Positions 49,145 through 60,700 of a stretch of DNA of 64,000 bases are shown here, in pieces. The first letter of the stretch is position 1. Every line of letters starts with the position of its first letter. A program made the translations under genes and the position numbers. The stretch is from the NCBI GenBank assembly GCA_009760855.2, contig WPIO01000106.1, forward strand, positions 862,001 to 926,000, written 5' to 3'. The stretch is from Cristatella mucedo (lineage: Eukaryota; Bryozoa; Phylactolaemata; Cristatellidae). Under the pieces are notes generated by a model. It was not told the DNA's origin. It did not search any database and saw only the letters and a list, made by a program, of their open reading frames with translations.

Positions 49145-49860
49145 GTGATGCTCAAAGCAGTCACCAAGGGCCGAGTACCCGCCACCCAAGGTTGAAAGCC
49201 ATGCCATTGTTTCATATAGCTGCACGGTTTTTCTTTCAATGGAAAATATTCGGCAGCTCCTGTTAAGTCAAGCAGTGTCACTGCAGTGAGACGAGGGGTT
49301 TCCACAATTAAATCCAAGGCAAAAACCAGCATTCACTCCAGGCGATGCGCTAGTAGGAGGGCAACCTTTAGGTACACTCACCAAGCTAGGCTTAACGGCA
49401 GTAATGGTGGGCGCTTCAGCCGCAGACGAACGATCGTGGGCTCGACCAATGGTCTACCCCGGAGTGCAAGGCACAGCCAGCGTTCGGAAAAACCATGGCT
49501 TGTTCCAATGTGGTAAATTAACGCAGTCAAAAAATCAGGCTCGACAGCATACTTGATAGGCATAACACGACCGGGGCACCGAGCGCTGCCCCTGTCACTG
49601 GCATCCGAACGATCAGCATGTAGTATCGACGAGGCAGATGCTGCGTCTGTACACGCGCTGGGGGGCGACGCGCAGTTCAAGGAGTGAGTCGAGCATGCTG
49701 ATACGATTCCGTCATAAAGCAGAGTCTGGTTTGCTGTGACTACGATGGTGACATATATACCGCATCGCTCGGCAGGAGCATGCTTTGGGCGATTCAAGCC
49801 AGCGCAACGCACCGCACTACAATTCACGGGCGATTGAGCATTCGCCCAACGTGCTTTCAT
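49145..49860 (-). CDS. conserved protein of unknown name, exons 1-2
   Basis: Exon 1 (49860-49382) starts at an ATG and runs 159 codons to a G|GTGAGT donor: MKARWANAQSPVNCSAV, later RCGIYVTIVVTANQTLLYDG and LTALIYHIGTSHGFSERWL, PLVEPTIVRLRLKRPPLL. Exon 2 (49259-49145) begins at TTAACAG and reads SCRIFSIERKTVQLYETMAW then LSTLGGGYSALGDCFEHH to CAC|GTGAGT. The split codon TG|G gives Trp and the phase is exact, with an intron of 122 bases. The WLSTLGGGYSALGD run strongly suggests a real conserved family; from memory it recalls the DUF4807/F58A4.6-type proteins, which I cannot confirm. Further exons should lie to the left; I could not trace them, and LINE-B and SINEs occupy that side. Function unknown. 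Confidence 0.55.
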
Positions 49861-50814
49861 CACATGCTGTTGGGATAACAGTCAGCCGAGATGGCAAATT
49901 CCGTTATTATGATCGACTGTGTGCCCTAAGGCACTAAACAGGGAAGGCCACGAGCGTGTTCAGGCAGGCTACAAGGCAACTATCAGTTAGGTTCTAGAAA
50001 GGACGAGCAGCTGAACCGCTGTTCGTAAGTGGATGAAGAAATGGATTCGCCGTCTAGTGGGTACCGCCCACATCCGATCGGTGCTGCCTACCAGCTTATC
50101 GATCTTAGCGCTAGTTTTAATAAACTGGATTTCACGATCAAACGTCCAGTTTCAGTTATAAAGCACTAAATAATGCACGAGCTGATGATGCTAGACCTCG
50201 AATTTGGTTTCTAATTGTCATTTTAGCAGTCAGACGTGTCTGTGAACGAAAAAACTATAATCTGATTTTTCAAAATATTAGAAGCCGTCGCCGTGGGACT
50301 GGCCGCCAAAAATAATTTCGCCTAGAAAAGATCCAGTCTCTGCAGGATAACTGTACAGTGCTCTAGTAGTTGATCGATCCTGACTACTGTTCGTACGGCG
50401 TGTAAAGCCGTGCCGTAAATCGACTGCTTTAGATCGCTCCTCTCGAGGTTGAGCATCCCGATGTGCGTCACGAATAATGTTTAATAGAATATCATGCTTG
50501 TCAACTTGATGAAATAACATAAGAATTAATGGTTAATAATCATCGAAGTCTATGAACATAGTATAATTAGCATGGTCTCTTGATTCATATCAGTAGTTTC
50601 TCATTTTTCTTACCGATTCCATTGCTGTAACTCAAGGGGGCTTGAACAACCAAACTCGCCAACAGCTACAGCTTAATTTACTGCAGGACGCCTAACGGAA
50701 TATTGGGAAGTGTTTCGAATATAATGTGGAAGGATCTTTGGGTATCTATTGCAGGCAATGGATTCATGGCCTGTTTCGGCATCCAAGCTGTCTGACTGCA
50801 GAACCATCGATGTC

Positions 50815-50935
50815 GCCCTGGTTTGGCTCTAGGGGTCAAGGTGTTCGCTTTGCGACCCGAGGTCATGGGCTCGAGCCATTCGCGGTATATGTGAAGCGCC
50901 CGGATGGAGATTTAGTTCTGCGGGCAGCTACATAA
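50815..50935 (+). mobile_element. SINE family A copy
   Basis: Plus strand: CCTGGTTTGGCTCTAGGGGT CAAGG, GGTCATGGGCTCGAGCCATT and GAAGCGCCCGGATGGAGATT TAGTTC tail. Confidence 0.75.
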
Positions 50936-52111
50936 CCAGCGATAGACAGCTCTCGGTGTGACTGCGGATGCGTTTGCTGCCACCCAAGGGACTGAGCTCC
51001 GTGTTGGCATGGAGGAATTTCAGCGTAATTTTCTGCTTGTTCGGCATTTTTCATGCTGCGAGCAAACACATGGATGCATAGTTGTGCTGCTGCTCTTAGA
51101 AGTTGTATTTACATAACTTATATGTCGAGCAAGATTACTCGTGCTTCCATTATTGAACATTGTAAAGTGACTAGGCAGAAATTAAGCTCTCTCTCTGGGT
51201 GCTATAAAAATGTATGTTTATTGAAGACTTGTGGTAGCATATTTACTTGTTAAATTTGTACGCCAAAAAATTGTTTTTGTCTCAGAGAATTTAAAGCTTA
51301 GGATCTTGTTATCCTCTTTTTTTGATGCGATGGAGCTAGTTAATCATAGATTCATTAATGTGCGCCATAGATCGTGTAGATTGTTAAAAAGGCTTGTCGG
51401 ACCTATTCAACAGAACGGCTAGCTAGGCTATCGTTTTCGTTTCAGCACAAACCTCTGGCAACCTTGAGTTATTGGCTTTGGTCGCAGTGATGCAGAGGCC
51501 ATTTATATGTACCACAGACGTACTTACGTGATGAAGAGAGTGGATCAGCAGATCTATGTTGAGTTCGATGACTTTCCATTTCGCCTATTCAAAATCATTT
51601 TGACGAGAAGCTGTGCACATATTCTGTTTATAATGCCTGCTTATCTGAGACTCAAGCTGTGTTGTAGCTAAAAAGAGATGCTAAAGCTTTTTCCTGCACC
51701 GCCCCCTACGATTATCCAGAGTACGCGCTGTTTTTCTTTCAGTGGACAAAAGATGCCGCTACTAGTTAGAGGACTCCGTTAGTACTATACAACTGCTGCA
51801 AGCTTAACTATCTCAGACATTTGGAAGGTCATCAAAGGAATTTGGCTGAGAGTTTCAATGAGCAGCAGCGCAAATGCAGCTTATCTTTGCGAGATCAAGG
51901 CAACGCTGCGAAGTGTGTGGGCAGCAGTACCGAACACAAGCCCCTGTGAATGCATTGTATAAAAATTAATCCTGCCTGCTGCTTCAGCATGCATGCTGAT
52001 TCAATCTTCGTCGTATTGAAGGGTAATCTCGATGGGCATTAGAAGCCCAACGAGAGCCCTACCAGCAGTTCCGTGTGCAAGTAAGTAGCCAAACGCCTGC
52101 TGGGAACTTAA

Positions 52112-52290
52112 TAATAATAATAAGAATAATGTACTTGATAAAGTGCCCTCAGAGAACTTAAGCTCTTTCTAGGCGCTTTAAATTTGCTGCAAAGGTAAAT
52201 GCAATTGAACGGTAAGTAAAATCATGCTTGAAAAACAAACAAAATGAATAACATGGCTAGGGGTGACATGCACAGAGTCGGCATGCAAAT
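52112..52290 (-). mobile_element. LINE-A 3' end
   Basis: (ATT)n then hairpin, CCTTTGCAGC, ending near GCATGTCACCCCTAGCC. Minus strand, well preserved. Confidence 0.8.
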
Positions 52291-54090
52291 GCAAACTTAA
52301 ATCATCGTAGAACATAATTCTTTCACGCAACTCAAGAGTCATCCATGCTCTGCATTTGAAGACTGAACAAATTGCCGCATCGGCTCGAACGCATCTTGTT
52401 ACGCGAGCCACGTATACGGTCTCGAAAGCTGAGCAAGCGGTGGCCAATAGCGTAGAAAGTATCGCGCCGAAAGCAGAAAAAACGCTGAAATGTTAAAGCA
52501 AAAGTGAAGCCAGTGATGGATTCGATAATACAGAAGGAAAATAATTCAAGGATGAAATGCAGTAATCAACGGTTCAGCAGAAAGACGGTTGCCTAATCGC
52601 TCGGTTGCTAAACAAAAATAGGTACTTGAGAGGCAGAGAGGAGGCGGAGAGCGAGCTTCGTTCGAGGTTCTGGTTCAAAGCCACGATGCACGCCATGCTT
52701 AGTTCTGACCGGACCTGGAAGCCGCACGCCATGCTTGTAACAAATCTCGCAGACACAAAACAAGTTGCATGCTAGGAGGCCCATATGATGATACAGCCGT
52801 TGCTGTGGATACTGGGACCCAAGGTTAGACTCTTTCGACCCCCGGCACCGCCCCCCACCCGGTGGTCGCCGGATGGGCTACAGAAGCACTACGACCGCAA
52901 GCGGGTACGTACGCTATTTATTTGTGGTGCTACAACAGCAAAGGAAAACGGGGGAACTCACAAATTGGAGAAGAGGGGGCATGTGATGCTCTGGCGATGC
53001 AGTCAGCCTTCCGCAGGCAAGTGGACCGAGGCAGTTCTTCCTTGCCTGAAAGGAAATCGCAGACATAAGCAATAGTCATACTCTTATTGGATCTGTATTT
53101 TAATCGTTATCTAAATAAGAATACAGTTATTCGTCTCGATGCAATTTGCGGCGTGCATCGTGTGCGCCCACGGGTTCCACCGAGCGGTTGCGCGGTACAG
53201 GACAAAGAGGCAAATTCGAAGTCCTCAACGATGGATTCGTTAACTTAGCACTCTTAACGGGCCACACTCGGTCAGTGGAAATGCGAGTGAGACACGAACA
53301 GCGTTGCTGGACAGTTTATTGGTACAGGTCGGCGCTTGCAGCAAAACCGAAAGTCGAGTCCTTGACTCCGAGGAGTCTGTGACCCTGCTCAAGGTGTATT
53401 GCACATAATCTTGCTAATTATCAAGCACCTCAAAACCAACTTCCATTGGCTCTGAATTGTTTTAGTGCAGAAGTTATAAGAGATGCAAGTACTCTCATCA
53501 AATCGTAGCCACTTTGTGAAGCAGGCCGAAAAAACTCTTTCCATAGTCTCGTTTATGACATCGATGGAGACGAGTGCGTTTACGCTATCGACTTTCCACC
53601 TCGCCGACGCCGAATTTTCTCCTAGTTAATAGGGCGTTTACTCTATCGATTCATGAAACGCCGACGGCCGAATTGGTCCCGCTCGTCGCGCCCTGCTCTA
53701 ATGCGCTAGGCTGATATGAAAGTGGGTTCGCCGGATAGCCGCCGAGCCGTCGCCGCAAAAGCTAAGTACGCCGCTCCAGTCATTATTGTAGAGTAGTGTG
53801 GGGAGAATATAGAGAAAAGAATTATACACTTATAAATAATCTTTTTCAGGAAAGTGAATAGCGCTAAGAATCGTCCACCGTTACCGGTCTGTTGGTGTAT
53901 AGTGCTAAGTAATGTGCGCTGTTACGCGTTTGGTCGGTGGACTTCATAAACAGACGCACGGCGTCTTCTTTGTTGAAAAGGGTTAGTCTGACGCAACAAC
54001 GCAGAAGCACCCCACGTTCAAAGACTTGCTCAGAAAGCCTCAATATAACTCGAGCCTACGAGCGTGAGCAATTTTTTATTTAGGATGTGG

Positions 54091-54193
<103 letters not shown>

Positions 54194-54697
54194 TGAGCAG
54201 TAGGGCTTTGGTCGGCTGGTCAAAATCGGCGCCGATTTAGGAGGTAAGTCGAAAGTGTAAACGCAGCTTTTAAGCCGAATTCAGAGAGCAACCGCTTTCG
54301 TACACCACCATTTCAGCTGTCATAGCGAATCAGTTTCTGGCGTAGCTTCTTTTTTGTAATTTTTATGTAAATACGGTGTACACGCGCACCTTCCGGAATA
54401 GGTGGAGCGTGATGACGTTCGGGTGACTAACTATGACGCCCCAAAGTAACATCAGCCACGCCCACAAATATTTCACCAACCAGACTGGCAATGATGCTGA
54501 TAATATAACAAAAATTCCAAAAAGTACGCTTATTTTTAAAATAATTTAATATTGAAACATTTTATATGAGGTTATATACATCGAGTTGTCGCAGATTACC
54601 GTCGCGCGCATAAACAAAGTAGCGCCCACTGGCAGAGTTCGGTAGCTGCCCTAGCCCGCAGCGTTCCGCTGTAGACCCTAGCTCGGGATGAGCTGCA

Positions 54698-54765
54698 ATG
54701 TCTGCAGAGCCTGCACACGGTAGTCAGCGAAGCCTCGGTGCCGTTGTACGACCACGTTCAGTAAG
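54698..54765 (+). CDS. BCAS3: BCAS3 exon 1
   Basis: ATG at 54698 is the first in-frame one; an out-of-frame ATG lies ten bases upstream (54688). 22 codons plus two bases; donor AG|GTACGA. Confidence 0.8.
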
Positions 54766-57700
54766 GTACGAATTTGGCGTCTTTGCTGGTCCACCTTGCG
54801 TCGGGAACGGTCGTCGGCTCCTTAAGTCTGGCACCTGGGGGATTGGCCTCTGCCCACCCCCCACTCCGGACTCGCTGCTGCCGACGTGTGACGGCGGCGG
54901 TGTTTCGGTGCCGGGCCCCGAGCCCGTGCTGCGATTTTTGCTAGTCGAGCAGCTCAACAGGACTCGCATCTAATCCACCCGTCACTCAGGCGGGTGGGGA
55001 GGTCGCCGAGTGCGCTGCCAGCGCGGCTTGCGGCGCTGCGAGCTGCTGTGCACCAGCGGCCCCCGGTCGGCCCGCTGCTCGGCCGTAGCTCGGAGCGGCG
55101 CTGTTAGCTTACAGCGGCCTTTGTAGCGAAAGGTCTCTCGTGGACAACGTGGTCGACTTTTTCCATGACGTCGTTCCCCAGGTAAGGGTCTCGCTGCTTT
55201 ACCCGTCTCCAGCTACGGGCGTGCGCTTCGCGGCGGTCGACAGGTAGCGCAATCGTCATTTTAGCGACTCCCGTCTCTTCTCTCGGGCTCAGAGCAGTGA
55301 GACTGAATATCCAGTAATTTTTCCCTCGGGGCGAGTGAAACGCTGCTACGCTAATAAGCCAAATGGCAGAATACAGCGCTTGAGAGTATAAGCAGCGAGT
55401 TATAATCATTAGCAAACAGATGCGTCGTAATCTATGTTTTAGATAGCATTCAAGAACGTCTGAAGTGAGGGTTGCTCAGTTGTACGTTATGGTTGGTGCT
55501 GTGCACATGTAGCCGCTCGGTGATTAGTGCCTATGCAGCTCTACTGCAAAGACACGTCATTAAAGCCTTGTTATTAAGGTTAGCCGATGCCGTGGCACGT
55601 GATAAGCAGAAGAGTGCCTGAAAACGGTGCTAGTGCTACGAATGCACCGTAGCGGCTTCTGACATAAGTCATTCGGCCTAGTCATTTGGCCTCAAACGCA
55701 GGGCTAGCTCGGGTACCACTTCGTGCAGAGGTGCATGGCGATTACTGACCTGGGTTGGGGGCCTGGAAGTGCGGCTACCGAGTCGTGAGCAAATGCTGCC
55801 TCGAATGCACGCAGACATTCCGACACAGTAGCAGGGCACGAAAGCAAACGAAAGCATCTTGCAGGTCCTTAATGTCCTTAATGCAAGTCTGTTCGGTAGC
55901 CATAGAGGGCAAAATCTGTACAGCATCAGCCACATTGCGTGAAACTCTGTTGTAGTTCAAAGTCCAAAGCACAGCCAAATAATTGCACTTGCTATATCCA
56001 GTTCTTGTTGGTTGTAATTAAGGAACCGCTAATTATCCCCAGGGCTGTCATAATCTGGCTGATATAGCATTCCAGCGTTTCTCTTGACAGCAACTAGCAA
56101 CGGCAACTAGGAAGGGGCAAGACCACATGCCAAGACAAGCCTGTGTGCTGTGAATCGTTCGATAGCAAAAATACCTTGGAATTTTAGCGATAGTGATTAC
56201 AAGGCTTCCTTTGCAAGATATGTTAAGTGCCCAGACAGAGATTTAGTTCTCCTGAGGCACTACGCTAATGCCAATATTATTATTATTTTTTTTGAGGCAT
56301 CTCTGTTTGATCTCGCCTTTAGCTAGCATGTTAACTCAGTATCTCTCCGAGAAGGCGATACATTAAGTCGCTATCCGATCTATTATTGATCATCTGGACT
56401 TCTATGGGGCGGTTGGCACCGCTTGTGAGTCGGGATATGACCTGGCAGCAAACGAAATTGTTGCAACCAGGCACAGCTGTATAGGAAGCCTGCAGAGCTG
56501 TTTATAACGCATGGTTCACCACGATTTCACTCACACAGCGCTAGCCTCGCCTTGGCCACCATCCACCTGTGCTGAGTAGTCCACTTGAACATCACGTTAC
56601 GCCCTAGTTACTTGGCGGCAGCAATGGTGCAGCAGGCCAGTAGTGCTGTGGCAGGTCGAGGCAGGAGGCTTCGCTGGAGCGAGTTCAGCAGCATCGAGGT
56701 TTGAGTGCACGGCCTTGTCCTATGCTGTCATTTCGATGTGCACTATCACATCGGTATGCGGCTATTTATGGAGTCCTGAATGTGAGCACTCGCAGATTCC
56801 TCGGCCGCTGGCTGAAAAGCCTGCTTCCCAGTCCGAAGACCCTTTCCCGATAGCTGTAGCACCTGCACGTTCGAAGGACTCCTACCTAGTGGGTAGCGGC
56901 TTCGAGTTTCTTCGAGAAGTCGTGATGAAGCAGTTGCTGGCTTCTGTGTTAGTCTGTGTCAGGGAGTCGGCAAATGCATGTATGCAATATTGCACTGCGT
57001 TTCAGTTACTTAAACGATTTAAATCATGACATAATTTAGGTGTTCTTACAGACTTGCTCATCGCAGTCTAAGCTTGAGGACAAGGAAGCTGCCCTATGGC
57101 TGAGACTCGACAAAGCGGACCTGACTGGTAAGCTGGACTGATATAGCTAACCTTGGCATTGACTCCATTCCCTCTGTTAGTTGCGTGGCAGCTACTGAGT
57201 TAGCTTTTGCAGTTGCTGGACTCAGTGGCTGCTACGTGTTGCCTTCATGGAAATGGATTGTGGTACTGCATTATGTTGCTCATCCTGTGCCGGGGCTCAT
57301 TATCATCTTAAATTGGGGCTGCTCTCTATGCTGCTGGTATTCTTCATCTGGCCACCCTGCTTGCTTGAATGATTCTTTGCAAAATACAGCATTCAAGACG
57401 TCATCCAAAAGTCGTTTATGTTAAACGTTTGGTCTTGAATGGGTTCTTGGTTTAATATCTTGTGGAATCTGAGGGTATCTGGATGTCTTACTTTATATCT
57501 CCTGCTGTGTCGTCAGCTTGTGGTTGATACCATTTTTGCTTGCTGTAACGTCAACGATCGTGATGTCGTGATGGATCTTGCTCACTTCCTGTCAGTATGT
57601 TCCAGCTTCACTGTGGACTGTTGGTCGTGCTATGCATAGCTTAGGAGATTGGTATTTGCTTGGGTTGTGCTTCGATCATCTAGTCTTTTCGTGGAGATTT

Positions 57701-60700
57701 TTCAAAATCCTTTGGAGACCGTGCATTTAGCTCGTATGCTCCCACAGCCTGGAACTCCCTCCCGACCTGCATCAGAACATCCCCTGACCTGACCACATTT
57801 AAAAGAAACTTAAAAACATACCTATTTAGGACAGCATTTAGTGGGTCCTTGTGATTCGTCCTCGATGTGCTTATGCGTGCTGACACTGTTCATGCTGCCA
57901 CTAACCACATTTGCATGCTGACCCAGTGCATGTAACCCCTAACCATGTTATTCATTTTGTTTGTTTTTCAAGCATGATTTTACTTACTATTCTATTGCGT
58001 ATCACTTTGCAGCAAATGTAAAGTGCCTAGAAAGAGATTAAGTTCTCTGAGGGCGCTTTATCAAGTGCAATATTATTATTATTATTATAATGGTTAATCA
58101 TTTGGCTTGAGCAGTGTTTACATTGTCAATTGCTGCCACATGGCATCAGCTGACGCCTGTGGCCATCGTTTCGTTTAAGTTCGTGATTTATATTTGCTGT
58201 TAGCCTGGCCCGGAGCTTTGTTGCTTCCATATAAAGCATAAGCAGCATTGGAGTGAGCAGTGATTAGCATGGCACTGCTTGACTCTATGATGCCTTGCTG
58301 AAAGTCGGTAGACTTGACGGTTAAGGTGATGCGTTCATCTTGTGACTGGTCACTTTGAAACTGCACTGCCAGATTGCATGCATATGCTACATGAGATATG
58401 CTGGCCAAGCCCATTTTGAGGGTTAGATTTTCCTATTTCTGAGTAGCTCTCGGTTTGCCCATAACTAGTAAGTTGGTTTTGTCGTCATTCAATTTGAGAT
58501 GAGACATGCTATTCAAGTGCTAATATCTGCAAGAAATGCTGAAAGAGATTCAAGTGTGTTCGACCTCCTGGAAGGCAGGGTGGAGTTAAAGCATCGGTAC
58601 AGCCACGTTATTGGCATAGAAGTGAAAGCTTAGATCGTGCTTGGCGGTCGCAAACGCCAAAGCGCCAAGAAACAGAGTATACATTGTGACTAGAAGCAGA
58701 CCAAGCATAGATCACGGGTACATGCTACTTTGGTGGCTTGCAAGATGACCGTTACCCGATCAATGTTCTGAAATCCCCCAATGAAATAGGACCTAAACCG
58801 ATGCAGTGAAGTGCCAGTAATGCTCAGGCAAGACGATCGGCATTCAAGAAGGGCTTGGTGATCAATATTATCAAACGCTACCCAGAGATCCAGCTGAACC
58901 ATCAGAAGCTCGAAAACCTGACAGGAGCTGACTTCCTTTGCTTGAAGTTTTGATGTATGAGGTTTACGAGATCACTACCCTATTACGTCACTGCCCTTTC
59001 AAGTATCCTTGATTGGAACGACAGCATGGGGACTGGACATTAGTTGCTCAAGTTCTCGTGGTCTAGTATAGACCTCATAGTGAATGGCCTCAAGATCCTT
59101 TTGAATGATGCACGGACAAGACTCGAGGCTTAGGACATGTTTATTATGTTAGTTACATAAGGTAGTAGCAAATCTAAACATCTCCGAAGGAGAGCAGCAG
59201 TATGGAGTCTAGAGGGCTATGGGTCTTCTTGGATTGGGAGGTGACCTTCGAGATGAGGCCACTAGTGGTTGGCTTGAAGGCGGAAATTATGGTCAAGTGG
59301 GCACGGACGTTAGGGAGTTCAATAGGAATACTACCTTGCAGATGAACTCTCTGATTGTATCTAGCTAATAAAAAGTCAGTGAAACGATCTGCTTGATCAA
59401 AAAAAGGATCATTAGGTAAGGTACTGAACCTGGGAAAAGTTGCAAATGTTGATCGTTGACATCAGTGTTTTTGGATTATACCTCTTTGATTCCATGTTTT
59501 ATAGGAGACAGACTTGGTCTTAGATAGGGTGGATTGGAACGACCTACAATGAATGGTACTCGTGTGCCAGTCGATTAGGCAGCCATGATCTTTGTGTACT
59601 TTCTTAAGCTTGTGCTTTGTAGTCCTAGCTAGTTTAATGTCTGCAGTAAACCTATAGATATCTCAGCAAGGACCTATATCGTGATTAGTCAGAGGACCAA
59701 CATCATCTAGAATTTTTACATAAATCCGGAACTTACGCCATAAAGTTGTAGCATTCCACCCAGTGAGGGCATGCCGGACAAAGGATTGAGAAGAATGGGG
59801 TTGGGAGATATTTTTAACAGACAGGATCATTGTCTAAGGTCTTGAGGTTTTGCGTTTTGCAAATGATTTTTGATAATCAAAGGGTATACAACATGCAGAC
59901 TGAATGAGACCTGCATGTGGTGATGTGCAGAATTTGAGGTAATGAGGATCTCTTGTGCTCCTGTAGAGTATTGGGTAGTGCATGATTGGTTCTTCTTGGC
60001 TTCTTATTGTTTCGTGGGTGGGTTTGCCAGAACTTCTGTGGTGCTGAAGTACCAAGTGCGTTCTAGCAGATCTGAGCCTGGCTGGCAGTTTCATTCATCA
60101 ATGGTACACATATTTGGTCATGTATTATTATCCATGTTCCAAGTCGACTCTCTGTACCTTTCTACATCAAATCTGCACACCAGGATAGTGTGGGCTTTAG
60201 GTAAAAAAATCTAATTCACTTGTATAGCGCTCCAAGAGAACTTAATCTCTATTCAGGCGCTTCACATATGCCTCGGGGCTCGAGCCCACAACCGCAGCCA
60301 GGCCTTGGTCAGGGCGAGCACCTTAACCGCTGGATCAAACCAGCTCAGGTAGGCATCGATAAAACTTGCCGTGGTGAGTACATGCTTCCAAGAGTGCAAA
60401 AGAATTAGAAATGAAACCGTCAAATGACCAGCATACATGCTGCTAATTCAAACCTGTAGCAACAAGACATATTCCTCACTTAGTATGCAGCCCCCCTCAC
60501 AGAACTAAAATGGTACCTTAGTAGTCCGCCTCAGCTACACTTGATTTTCACCTACTTACCACACATCTTGACGTGCCACAGACATAATTTTTCTTTGACA
60601 GGACATTCTTAGGCCCATCATTAGAAATCTCACTGCGGGTTGGTGTATGTTAAGGTCTTTCTTTTTGAGGGTGCCCACAGGCTAGGACAGCTAGACTGGG

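Noticed and set aside
54724-54969. Plus and minus ORFs overlapping BCAS3 exon 1 and intron 1
   Set aside because: The plus frame beyond 54765 is read-through into intron 1; the minus frame is its shadow.
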